A stretch of DNA of 64,000 nt from Termitidicoccus mucosus (GTDB lineage: Bacteria > Verrucomicrobiota > Verrucomicrobiia > Opitutales > Opitutaceae): contig NZ_CP109796.1 of NCBI RefSeq assembly GCF_038725785.1, positions 3,162,001 to 3,226,000 of the forward strand. The letters are read 5' to 3'. Positions 54,075-62,703 of this stretch are shown here, in pieces. The number at the start of each line of letters is the position of its first letter. Within the stretch, counting starts at the first letter, position 1. The position numbers and the translations under genes are program-made. The notes under the pieces are model-generated. The model did not search any database. It saw only the letters and a program-made list of their open reading frames with translations, and had not been told where the DNA came from.

Positions 54075-55135
54075 AGCAGTGAGGGATTGATGACGACATG
54101 CCTGATACGCTTGCGGTCCCATGTGTAGGTGGCGTGCACAAGCCCGTCGGCCGTCTGGATGATGGCCGGATACGCATAGCCCTCGGGCAGCGGCGCGTCG
54201 TCGAGCGTCACGGAACGCCGCCACTGGATGCCGTCGTCGGAAAGCGCGAGACCGATGGGATAACGCCAGCCTTTGCCTGGCCTGTCGGGACGATGGGCGG
54301 AGTGATTATATATGAGCAGCTGCCGCCCGTCCCGAAGCGTGACAGCGTCGGTGCCGGAATTCGGATTGGGCAGCCCCGTGGCGGCGAGCGGGCTCCACGT
54401 CCTGCCGCGGTCCTCCGACCAAGTCATGGCAATGACACCCTGGCGCGTGCGGCAAAGCGCCTCGAGGCGGCCTCCGGGGAAAAACAACACGCTGGGCTGG
54501 ATGGCATCAAAATTCGGCCCCTTCCTCACCGGGCCGATGACTGTCCACGTTTTCCCCGCATCACGGGAACACTCGAAATGCACCTGCCAGCCATCCTTGC
54601 GCGATTCCGTGCTGGAAGGGGAAAGCCACGAGCCGTCGGTGAGGACAACCGGCTTGTTTTTTATCGGACCGAGAATGCCGTCGGGAAGCCGCTCGGGCGC
54701 ACTCCACGTATGGCCGCCGTCGGTGGATTTTATTTGCATGCCCCACCATGTGGTCGGTGACGGACCCACTTTATAAAACAAGATCAACGGCGCACCTTTG
54801 CCCGGCGGCTGGAACAGAACGGGATTCCATGTCGGATGGCGTTTGCCGTCAGGCTGAAGGCCGTCGGCTACATTTTTCGCCTCCGCCCATTTGTCATTTT
54901 CAAAATGAGAAACCCAGATGCAGACGTCGGGATTTTTTTCCTTGGTGCCGCCGAACCACGCGGCCACGAGTTTTCCCGGCGAAGTTTCCACGATGGTCGA
55001 GGCGTGGCATTCAGGATAGGGCGCGGTTTCGTATATGAACCCGGAACGCAACACCGCCGGATGCGCGACCGCGCTGGCCAAGGCCAGGCAGCATGACAAT
55101 AATAACGAGGGAATGAATAATATATAGCGGGGCAT
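54071..55135 (-). CDS. Secreted Asp-box (sialidase-like) protein 2
   Basis: The 354-residue protein has a signal peptide (1-24, ALASAVAHP). YETAPYPECHASTIVETSPGKLVAAWFGG is the opening of BNR_2-type exo-sialidase-like proteins. Asp boxes SRDAGKTW and SEDRGRTW follow. YNHSAHRP and the final TYTWDRKRIRHVVI are typical of this subfamily. It overlaps the symporter gene by 4 bp. It may remove terminal sialic or related acids, though some homologues have other glycosidase activity. Confidence 0.85.
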   Translation of the reverse strand: MPRYILFIPSLLLSCCLALASAVAHPAVLRSGFIYETAPYPECHASTIVETSPGKLVAAWFGGTKEKNPDVCIWVSHFENDKWAEAKNVADGLQPDGKRHPTWNPVLFQPPGKGAPLILFYKVGPSPTTWWGMQIKSTDGGHTWSAPERLPDGILGPIKNKPVVLTDGSWLSPSSTESRKDGWQVHFECSRDAGKTWTVIGPVRKGPNFDAIQPSVLFFPGGRLEALCRTRQGVIAMTWSEDRGRTWSPLAATGLPNPNSGTDAVTLRDGRQLLIYNHSAHRPDRPGKGWRYPIGLALSDDGIQWRRSVTLDDAPLPEGYAYPAIIQTADGLVHATYTWDRKRIRHVVINPSLL

Positions 55136-55237
55136 GGGGATTTTTGGGTTGCCGGCCCGGCGTCATGCCGGACCGGGTTGTAAAATAACGCGCCTCTTGG
55201 ACGCGGCGGCCTGGGACAGGGCCAGGCCCTCGATCAA

Positions 55238-56176
55238 TCAACGGGCGGCGGTCGCGGCGGGGACCGCATCGAAGCGCGGGAGACCCCACTGCTCGAAAGC
55301 GACGCCGAGATCCCGGACGATGCCATCATATATCTTTTGCGAACTCGGGGACACGCGCGCCTTGGGTTCGCCGGTGGGCACGCCGCGCGCGGCCATGCCG
55401 GCGGCGACGTTCAGCGGGAAGGTCAGGCGGTCCACGGTGTCGCCCACCTGCTTCAGGCGCTCAAACGCCGGATGAATGTCGCCGGGCGCGCCCTCGCGGC
55501 AGACTTTATACAAATGCAGCATCAGCTCCGGGGCGATGTTCGCCAGGCCGCCGATGCAGCCCACCGCGCCGAGGCCGAACACCTCTGGCAGGCGCGTGTC
55601 GGCGCCGGAAAACACGACGAAGTTCTTCTCCCTGCCGAGCGCGATGAGTTCCTTGTGATATTCGAACTCGCCGCCGCTTTGCTTGATGCCGGCCATATTG
55701 GCGCGGTCGGCAAAGGCGGCGACCGTCCCGATATTGATGCGCGTGCCGGTGAGGGACGGAAAATTATATAGAAACACCGGCAGTTGCGAGCTGTCCGCCG
55801 CGTGGAGGAAATGCTCCAGCACGTCATCCTGCGTGTTCGGATAAAAGCCGGGCGTCATGATGGTGACGGCGGGCAGGCCGAGCTGGCGGGCGGTGCGCCC
55901 GAGCTCGGCGACGACGCGCGGGCGGATGTCGCTGATGTTGGCCAGGACGGGCAGGGGCGCCGCCAGTTCCGCCACGGTCGCGAGCGCATCCTGGCGCTGC
56001 GCGACCGTCATGTGGGGAAACTCGCCCGTGCTGCCGAGCGCGAGAATGCCGTAAACGCCCTTGGCCTTGAGCCACGCGATATTGGCCGCGAGTTCGCGCT
56101 TGAGCAGGTTGCCCTCCGCATCGGCGGGCAGCCACAAGGCCGCGAGAATTCCTTTTTTCGGTACTTTGGATGACAT
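55238..56176 (-). CDS. DapA/NanA-family aldolase, probable N-acetylneuraminate lyase
   Basis: The 312-residue class I aldolase has GSTGEF (49-54), the catalytic Tyr137 in LYNFPSLTG and the Schiff-base Lys165 in GIKQSGGEFE. The DHDPS/NAL fold also includes KSD-type region VFSGADTRLPEVFGLGAVGCIGG. It could cleave N-acetylneuraminate to pyruvate and ManNAc, or act on another 2-keto-3-deoxy sugar acid. Two Asp-box proteins and an SSS symporter next door favour sialic acid, but nanK and nanE are not here. Confidence 0.82.
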   Translation of the reverse strand: MSSKVPKKGILAALWLPADAEGNLLKRELAANIAWLKAKGVYGILALGSTGEFPHMTVAQRQDALATVAELAAPLPVLANISDIRPRVVAELGRTARQLGLPAVTIMTPGFYPNTQDDVLEHFLHAADSSQLPVFLYNFPSLTGTRINIGTVAAFADRANMAGIKQSGGEFEYHKELIALGREKNFVVFSGADTRLPEVFGLGAVGCIGGLANIAPELMLHLYKVCREGAPGDIHPAFERLKQVGDTVDRLTFPLNVAAGMAARGVPTGEPKARVSPSSQKIYDGIVRDLGVAFEQWGLPRFDAVPAATAAR

Positions 56177-56209
56177 GGTGTTATGGAATGAGTTGAATGG
56201 AAAATAATA

Positions 56210-58330
56210 TTATTTTTCCGCGCGCGGATTTTTCATCAGGTAGAAAAACCCGTCCTCGGCGCCGACGAGCAGCTCCTTGATGCCGTCGCCGTCCCAATCC
56301 GCGGTGGTCGGCGAGGTGCTGTGTCCGGCGAGCTTTTTGCCGTCCACCGGCCCCATGTCCTTGAAAATCCATTCGCCGGGCTTCCGGGACACGTTTTTAT
56401 AGAGATTGATATTCACGGTGTTGACGAGCAGGTCGAGCTTCCCGTCGCCGTCCCAGTCGGCAAACTCGAAGGTGCGCCGTCCGCTGCGGCCGGCCTCGCC
56501 GTAATTCATGCGCAGCGGGCCGTCCGACTCGCCGTCCTCTTTGGCCACGCCGCTGGAGTTGAACTCAGACAGCCCCTGCATCCTGAAGATGCGCCGGCCG
56601 GGCAGCACGAAATGGTTTCCGTCGCGGACAACGTGCTTGAAGAACGCGAGGTAACCCTCGTGGTCGGGCGCGACGAGATCGGGGACGCCGTCGCCGTCGA
56701 TATCGATCATGTAGGGCGTGCAGCGCCACTGGAGCACCAGTTCGTCGCCCTCGGGGTCCCACCAGTTCCACGCCGGTTTTTGGACCGGACCGTCCCACGC
56801 CGCGCGGACGGGCTGCGCGGCGGCGAGTTTCGGCTGCGAACGGGTGCCGGTGTTTTTATACCAAAGGATTTTTCCGATGATGGAATTGGTCATGATGTCC
56901 GGCAGACCGTCTCCGTCCCAGTCGGCGACATGGATGTTGGTATAACCCCATTTGGCCTCGGCGGGCCCCTGGATGGAGCCGTTGTAGCCGGCCTGAATCC
57001 AGATGCGTTTGCCATCCGCCTCGAGAAACTCGGGCGCGGCCCAGCGGGCGGGACTGCCGCCGAGGTTTTTGATAAAGGCCATCTCGCCCGCGGTGTTGCC
57101 GGTCAATATGTCGATCAATCCGTCGCCGTCCCAGTCCACCGCCACCGGCGTGGTGAGCACGCCGAACTTCACGTGGTCGGCTTCCTGCCGGAAGAAGCGC
57201 GGCGGCTTGAACTCGGGCATGTTGCGCACGAGCGGCTCGTCGCGCGGATTGGAGCGCTGCTCCGACTTTATAATATTTCCGGTGTTTTCGAGCAGCGCCA
57301 CATAGCCGTCCTCCTGGGCGACGATGAGGTCGAGCCTGCCGTCCTTGTTCCAGTCTTGGGCCGTGACCACGATCATCTCGAGCGGCATGGTGAGCGGCGC
57401 GCCGTCGAAAGTCAGGCGGCGGCCCGGGGCATAGTCGGGCTTTTCGCGCGTGCCGATGTTTTCATAAAAGGTGAGGCCGTCCACAAACTCGCCGCAGATG
57501 AGGTCGAGTTTCCCGGTGCCGCGGAAATCGCCGAACACCGGCGAGGGCATGCCGTATTGGTCGATGTCGCGTCCGTCGGTTTTCAGGCGGAAGGGCTCGG
57601 CGTAACGGGGTTTCTCGTTCGTGCCGAGGTTCTTCATTATATAAACGAACCCGTGCAAAGGGCCGTTCGTCCAGCGGCCGTTGGCATCGTAGGCGTTGTC
57701 CCATCCGTAATCCGTCCAGTCGCCGGCGCCGAGCACGAGGTCGAGCTTCCCGTCGCCGTCGAAATCGACGAAGCTCCACTGCTCGCCGCGGATGCGTCCG
57801 GAGGTTTTGTGGATCTCCTTGGCGATGAAGGGAAGCTCCTTGCGCGCTTTGCTCTTTGTATTGATGCCTGCCTTCAGAAAATCGGGATACTCATAATTTG
57901 CGGCGGTCACGCGCACGCTGCCATCGGGCAGGTAGGAGGGCGTGACATCGTTGCGGCCGGGGCCGAGGTAAACGGCCTTCTTGAAAACCTCCATGCCGGT
58001 GGCGGCATCCTTGCGTCCGGTGTTCTCAAAGTAATAAGTGCCGCGATCAGGGGATGCTCCGGCCACCACCACGAGGTCGGGCAGGCCGTCTCCGTTGAGG
58101 TCGCTCACCACCGGCCAGGCCCAGAGGCCGACGCCGAGGTTCACGACGGCGGAGGGATTGTTGTGTTCGAGCCGGGTGAGTTTTTCGGGCAGTTTTTTCT
58201 GCTGGGCGGCGGCCTCGGGGGCGGTTCCGGCGGCAAACAACGCCACCAGCGCAGCGCAAGCCAGCGCAGCCGGGATAGGAAGGGAATGACAATCAGAGGA
58301 CCGGGGAGTGGATTCAACTGGATGGGACAT
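56210..58330 (-). CDS. Secreted FG-GAP/VCBS repeat protein
   Basis: The 706-residue protein has a signal peptide (about 20-42, GTAPEAAAQ). Many Asp-rich FG-GAP/VCBS calcium-binding repeats follow, each with a DxDGDGxPDxxV pattern (for example SDLNGDGLPDLVVVAG, VDFDGDGKLDLVLGAG, VDWDGDGLIDILTGN, ADWDGDGLPDIMTNS, ADWDGDGKLDLLVNT). This suggests a beta-propeller on the cell surface. It is the first gene of the minus-strand locus and has a candidate operator upstream. A role in binding the glycan substrate is likely; no catalytic motif is seen. Confidence 0.85.
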   Translation of the reverse strand: MSHPVESTPRSSDCHSLPIPAALACAALVALFAAGTAPEAAAQQKKLPEKLTRLEHNNPSAVVNLGVGLWAWPVVSDLNGDGLPDLVVVAGASPDRGTYYFENTGRKDAATGMEVFKKAVYLGPGRNDVTPSYLPDGSVRVTAANYEYPDFLKAGINTKSKARKELPFIAKEIHKTSGRIRGEQWSFVDFDGDGKLDLVLGAGDWTDYGWDNAYDANGRWTNGPLHGFVYIMKNLGTNEKPRYAEPFRLKTDGRDIDQYGMPSPVFGDFRGTGKLDLICGEFVDGLTFYENIGTREKPDYAPGRRLTFDGAPLTMPLEMIVVTAQDWNKDGRLDLIVAQEDGYVALLENTGNIIKSEQRSNPRDEPLVRNMPEFKPPRFFRQEADHVKFGVLTTPVAVDWDGDGLIDILTGNTAGEMAFIKNLGGSPARWAAPEFLEADGKRIWIQAGYNGSIQGPAEAKWGYTNIHVADWDGDGLPDIMTNSIIGKILWYKNTGTRSQPKLAAAQPVRAAWDGPVQKPAWNWWDPEGDELVLQWRCTPYMIDIDGDGVPDLVAPDHEGYLAFFKHVVRDGNHFVLPGRRIFRMQGLSEFNSSGVAKEDGESDGPLRMNYGEAGRSGRRTFEFADWDGDGKLDLLVNTVNINLYKNVSRKPGEWIFKDMGPVDGKKLAGHSTSPTTADWDGDGIKELLVGAEDGFFYLMKNPRAEK

Positions 58331-58470
58331 GATGGATGGGAGTAAGGAATTTGGGTGAGTTAGCTAAATCGCTTGAGCTTAAGCGTGGGAACTTTTGTTG
58401 CTTCCAATTGAGCGATTAAAAATCATTTGCGGGATAGATAATTGACAAATTATGCTAAAATGATTTAGCC
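58331..58470 (-). promoter_or_regulatory. Candidate promoter and operator region of the FG-GAP/aldolase locus
   Basis: Two related boxes contain GATTTAGC. One is the palindrome GCTAAAAT-GATTTAGC (58454-58469). The other is GCTAAATCGC with a following imperfect palindrome CGCTTGAGCTTAAGCG near 58370-58385. On the minus strand, TTGTCA (about 58441-58446) could be a -35 with a weak AT-rich -10 about 16-17 nt further. This fits a LacI- or ROK-type operator pair around a promoter, by inference. Confidence 0.45.
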
Positions 58471-58525
58471 AGCGTCAAGGATTTTCTTCAGGCGACCTGA
58501 TTTCGTGTTCTGCGGGCGGTGAGCA

Positions 58526-58556
58526 GCGGGCAGGGCGAGGCGTCCCGCCGAGCCGC
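58526..58556. repeat. Half copy of the GTAGGGCGAGGCG hairpin family
   Basis: GCAGGGCGAGGCGTCCCGCC followed by GAGCCG matches one arm of the full copies at 26691 and 28795. The complementary arm is missing, so this is a truncated element. The rest of the gap up to the receptor gene holds only the terminator at 58659-58690. Confidence 0.75.
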
Positions 58557-58658
58557 CGCCCTGCCCCACCTGCCGACTGCTTGCCCGGCCTCTTTTTCAG
58601 AATGGGCGGCGGCGAGGAGGCCGGCGCTCCCTGACATGTCCGCTTCCCATCCATCGGA

Positions 58659-58690
58659 CAAAAAAGGCGGCCGCGTGATGCGGCCGCCTC
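58659..58690 (-). terminator. Intrinsic terminator of the second TonB receptor gene
   Basis: On the minus strand AGGCGGCCGC-ATCAC-GCGGCCGCCT forms a 10-bp GC-rich stem followed by a run of T. It lies 44 bp after the receptor stop at 58733. Confidence 0.85.
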
Positions 58691-58732
58691 GGGGAAAAGT
58701 GATCGGGCAGTCGCCCGGCCTCAACTCTTGGC

Positions 58733-61700
58733 TCAAAACTTCAGGCGGACACCGGCTTGGATGCGCCAGCGCGAATCGCTGTTGTTGACCAAAAACTGCG
58801 AGCCCGAAGCGAAGTTGATCGTGCCATCGGAGTTGAGCGAGACGGTCGGGCGGATGCGGCCGTCGGCACCGTAGCTGGCGTTGCCGAGCACACGGTTCTG
58901 GTTGCTGTTGCTGGGATTGCCGAGTGTCTCGATGTAGTTGAAAATATCGTCGCTGAGCCAGCTGCCGAAGTTGATGAAGCTGGCGAAAACCTCGACCTTC
59001 ACCGGACCATGGACATGAATCTCCTGGGAGAGGTGGAGATCGAGGCGGCTCTGCCACGGACCGAGGAAGGCGTTGCGCGGAGCGTAGCCGCCGGCGTGGG
59101 CGGCCAATTCGCTATTCTGCATAAAGGCGATGTAGGCATCGCGTGCTTCGGCGCTGCTCATGGCCGAGAAGTCGAAACGGGGATCGTCGACGCCAGTCGG
59201 GACGGCGAGGGTGTCGTTGCCGCTGGAGCCATCGCCGTTCAGGTCGCCCGAATAGACATAACTGTAGGGCAGGCCGCTGCGGCCTTCGTAATAGAGGGTG
59301 GCGGTGGTCTTGAATCGCTTGAAGAAATTAAATTCCTTGCTGATGGATGCCTGGATGCGATCCTTAACTTCATAATCGGAGCGGGTTCTCTCCACCTGGT
59401 TTTGGTTGAAGACGATGTTGTATTGCCACTGCGAGCTGGCGGTCGAGCTGCCGCCGGGCTGGGCCTCGGTGGCCTTGCCGCGGGTATAGGTGATATTGTA
59501 GGACCAGCCATCCTTGAACGGACGGTCGAGCGAGAAGGCAACATAGTCGGAGCCGCCGACATCGGTATTGCCGAAACGATACACGCGGTTGAAGGCCGTG
59601 CTCTGACGGCCTGAGAAGCGGGTGCGTCCGTCGGCGCCTTGGCCGATGGGGACCAGGTTGATCTGGTCATAGAAAATGGCTTCCATGACATCCGTGCGGA
59701 TGTATTCGACCGAGAAAATCGAGTCGAGGAAGGGCAGTTTGATGTCCACGGCGAAGTTGCCGCGCATGTTGGTGGGGAGTTTCAGGCCCGGCTTCATGAA
59801 GGCGACGTCGCCGCCGCCGGTGGTCGCGGTGGTGGTGCCCATCGGATTGCCGGAATTGAAGGAGTAGATGGGATCGGTGCTGCCGAAGGTGCCGCCGAGG
59901 TATTGGCCCAGTGTCGGCAGGCCGAGGCCGGTGTCGGAAGAGGGCGTGAAGCGGCCAAAACCGGCGTTGCCGTAGGAATTGGAAACCCAGACCCACGGGT
60001 TGCGTCCGAGGAAGACGCCAACGCCGCCGCGGAGCTGGATCCTGCGCTCGTCGTCGAGGGCGTAGTTGAAGCTCAGGCGGGGAGCGAATTGGTCGGCGCC
60101 GTCGATGGTGCTGTCGTTGCGAACGCCAAATGCGGTTTCGAAGGCGGGGTTATAGGACGGGTCTATCGGGCTGCCGAGCACATCGTAGCGGAGGCCGAGC
60201 GTGACGTTGAAACGGTGGCTGGGTTCCCACTTGGCCTGGACGAAGAAGCCGGTCTGCTCGAAAGTGCTGACGTCGGTGCCGGGGAAGCCCTCGGTCGCGA
60301 CGTTGCGGGCAAAGAAGACGGGCGTGGCGGTGGCCAGGTCGAAGCCCGGCGCATAGTTATAAACGAAACGACCGTAGGAGCCGTTGCGGAAGAGGTTTTC
60401 GAAATCGGTCTCCTCGCGGTCGAAACCGGCCTTGAAGGTGAGATCCTTCCACGAATAGGTGATGTTGCCGCTGTAGCCAATGGTTTTGCTGATGATGCCG
60501 TTGCCCATGCTGCTGTAGTCGGTGCCGAAGAGCAGGGCGGTGTTGGTGGTGAGGGCATCCCCGGTGGCGAAAGAGGTGCCGGGCACGTTGAGGAGGATGA
60601 TCTCCGGCAGGTTGACCGGGGTGGAGCGCAGGGAGGTCGTGTCGTTCTTGGAGAAGGCGAACTCGGTCTTGAGATTCGGGGTCCAGTTGCTGAAGAGCTG
60701 GGCGGCCCATACTTCCTCGTTAACCGCAAGGGTATAGTATTTGGAATCAAAAGTGGTGACTCCGTTGGAGAATGAGGCGCCCAGGCCCGAGGGAAAGCCG
60801 GAGGGAGCGCCCGTGCTGCGGAAGTCGGGATAGCTGGGTTGATTGCCCTCGGTCTCGCTGTAGCGGACGGTCAACCGGTGATTCCTGGTGATGTTCCAGT
60901 CGATTTTCACGAGTTTCTTCTCGTCCTCAAGCAAGGCGCCGCCGACGCTGCCAAAGGAGCCAAAGTTGGGAGAACCGGGCAGGGAACCAAACTGGCCGGC
61001 CAGGCTGGAAAGCACGGTGCCGTCGGGTATGAAACCGGGATTGGTCGCGCCGCCGGAAGGGTTGCTGAACTTTTCATAATTCACGAAAAAGAACAGCTTG
61101 TCCTTGATGATCGGGCCGCCGAGGGTGGCGCCCCACGTGCGCTCGTAGAAGGTGGAGGTGCGCTGTCCGGCGGTGGTGCCGAAGACATCCTCCCCCTGCC
61201 ATTTATAGGAAGTGTAAACGTAATAGGCGGAGCCGTGGAACTCGTTGGAGCCGCTCTTGCTCACCGCATTGATCGAGGCGCCGGCAAAGCCGCTTTGCGT
61301 GACATCGTAGGGCGTGAGCTGGATGCTGAAGTTTTCGAGCGCGTCGAGGGAGAAGGGATTCTTGAGGGAGAAGAGGCCGGTGGACGAGAGGCCGAAGTTG
61401 TCGTTCTGGCGGGCGCCGTCGATGGAGATCGAATTGTAGCGGTTGTTCATGCCGAGCGCGGTCACTTGCGCGCCGGAGCGGATCGAGACGAAGGGATTGG
61501 TCTTCATCATGTCGGCAAAGGAGCGGTTCGTGGTCGGCATGTTATTGATGGCATGGTTGTCGAGCACGCTGCTCGCGCCGGTGGCGGCGGCATTGAGGTC
61601 GTTGATGGAGGCGCCGACGACAAATCGTTCGAGCTGGATGACCTCGCCGGTGGCGACGAGGGTCACGTCGCTGTCGCCGCCCAGGCTGGTGTGGACGTTT

Positions 61701-61996
61701 GCGAGCGGCTTGATATCGTAGCCGGCGATGGTGGCGGAGACGGTGTAGGGGCCGCCGACGCGCAGGCCCGAGACACCGAAACGACCGGAGGCGCCCGTGA
61801 TCGCGGTGGCGGCGGTGTTGGAGGGTGTGTGGATTACCGTGACGGCAGCGCCGGAGAGCGGCCGGCCGGCCTCATCGACCACGGTGCCGGTGATGCCGGA
61901 GGAAACGATGCCTTGGGCGGAAGCGGTGGGAAGGGACACCATGAAGGCAAATCCCGCCGCCGCGATGGTGAACAATTTCAAGAACGTTTTATGCAT
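58733..61996 (-). CDS. TonB-dependent receptor with N-terminal CarboxypepD_reg-like domain
   Basis: The 1087-residue outer-membrane protein has a signal peptide (1-27, PTASAQG). A carboxypeptidase-regulatory-like domain follows (about 30-115: GTVVDEAGRPLSGAAVTV; YTVSATIAGYDIKPL). The plug starts near 120 and a large barrel ends with VRLKF, with a terminal Phe as expected for outer-membrane insertion. The plug contains YNSISIDGARQNDNFGLSS. This architecture matches Oar-like/SusC-like receptors that import glycans or other ligands. It stands next to the sialic-type locus but is separated by a terminator. Confidence 0.92.
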   Translation of the reverse strand: MHKTFLKLFTIAAAGFAFMVSLPTASAQGIVSSGITGTVVDEAGRPLSGAAVTVIHTPSNTAATAITGASGRFGVSGLRVGGPYTVSATIAGYDIKPLANVHTSLGGDSDVTLVATGEVIQLERFVVGASINDLNAAATGASSVLDNHAINNMPTTNRSFADMMKTNPFVSIRSGAQVTALGMNNRYNSISIDGARQNDNFGLSSTGLFSLKNPFSLDALENFSIQLTPYDVTQSGFAGASINAVSKSGSNEFHGSAYYVYTSYKWQGEDVFGTTAGQRTSTFYERTWGATLGGPIIKDKLFFFVNYEKFSNPSGGATNPGFIPDGTVLSSLAGQFGSLPGSPNFGSFGSVGGALLEDEKKLVKIDWNITRNHRLTVRYSETEGNQPSYPDFRSTGAPSGFPSGLGASFSNGVTTFDSKYYTLAVNEEVWAAQLFSNWTPNLKTEFAFSKNDTTSLRSTPVNLPEIILLNVPGTSFATGDALTTNTALLFGTDYSSMGNGIISKTIGYSGNITYSWKDLTFKAGFDREETDFENLFRNGSYGRFVYNYAPGFDLATATPVFFARNVATEGFPGTDVSTFEQTGFFVQAKWEPSHRFNVTLGLRYDVLGSPIDPSYNPAFETAFGVRNDSTIDGADQFAPRLSFNYALDDERRIQLRGGVGVFLGRNPWVWVSNSYGNAGFGRFTPSSDTGLGLPTLGQYLGGTFGSTDPIYSFNSGNPMGTTTATTGGGDVAFMKPGLKLPTNMRGNFAVDIKLPFLDSIFSVEYIRTDVMEAIFYDQINLVPIGQGADGRTRFSGRQSTAFNRVYRFGNTDVGGSDYVAFSLDRPFKDGWSYNITYTRGKATEAQPGGSSTASSQWQYNIVFNQNQVERTRSDYEVKDRIQASISKEFNFFKRFKTTATLYYEGRSGLPYSYVYSGDLNGDGSSGNDTLAVPTGVDDPRFDFSAMSSAEARDAYIAFMQNSELAAHAGGYAPRNAFLGPWQSRLDLHLSQEIHVHGPVKVEVFASFINFGSWLSDDIFNYIETLGNPSNSNQNRVLGNASYGADGRIRPTVSLNSDGTINFASGSQFLVNNSDSRWRIQAGVRLKF

Positions 61997-62490
61997 GGCA
62001 TTGGTCGTTTGATTTGGGTTTCGAGAATATAGTCCCCAAAAAGACGATTAATACAGCGAACGGGGAATGGCAAAGGAGAGTCAAGTCCAGCACCCTTCCG
62101 TCACACGATATTTCCATGACCGTAACCTTTCGAAGGAAAAGGCATTTCAATGGGCCCTCCCGCGCGGAAAAATCGAGCGCGCGCATCCACGTTTTACCCG
62201 TGGGAAAAAATTCAAGGCGCCCGCAAAATACGGCCACCTTCGCAACATGCATCCAGCCTAATATTAATCATTTCTAAAAACCAGGTTCGTCGCTGTTTTC
62301 GATGCCTGAAAAAGCATGTTTTTCACGCGACGGCGCGACGGCACAAAAAAGGCGTCAAAGCGAATCCGGGCGAAGCGACATGCCTGCCATTCTCATGGAA
62401 ATTATTAACTTGGCGAATCATATTAAAATAGCGAAGAACCCAAAACTATAACAATGGAGGGGCGGACTCCATGATGGCCGCGCTGGAGCG

Positions 62491-62592
62491 TTTTAAATAA
62501 TATTGTGGCCGCGTCGGTTAACCCAAAGTGAGTCAGATTTCGCTGGCGCTGCAACCGATTGGGTTGCAGCGCCAGCGACTACAATTTTACTT
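62491..62592. repeat. Dispersed 100-bp palindromic element, copy B
   Basis: The element begins TTTTAAATAATATTGTGGCC. It contains arms CGCTGGCGCTGCAACC and its complement (62541-62577) around GATTG, and ends GACTACAATTTTACTT. It aligns along its full length with 3320-3420 in the same orientation. Confidence 0.75.
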
Positions 62593-62654
62593 GGGATGCC
62601 CTATTATATTCCTGAGCGTGGATTTATATAAAATCCGCCTTTATAAAATGCAGG

Positions 62655-62692
62655 GTAGGGTTTGGCACGGACAAGGATGCCCGTGCCACCCC
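62655..62692. repeat. Hairpin GGCACGG/CCGTGCC
   Basis: GGCACGG (62664-62670) and CCGTGCC (62681-62687) enclose ACAAGGATGC. Flanking GGGTAGGG and CACCCC weakly extend the stem. It stands 12 bp after the stop of the terminal gene on the minus strand and may act as its terminator, though it lacks a T run. Confidence 0.5.
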
Positions 62693-62703
62693 GGGCATTG
62701 CCT

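Larger units (their letters stand above)
61997..62703. other. Gene-free region with dispersed element and hairpin
   Basis: This 707-bp gap contains copy B of the 100-bp element (62491-62592) and a hairpin at 62655-62692. On its left it must hold the receptor promoter, for example around TATATT on the minus strand near 62025. I see no gene. Confidence 0.5.
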
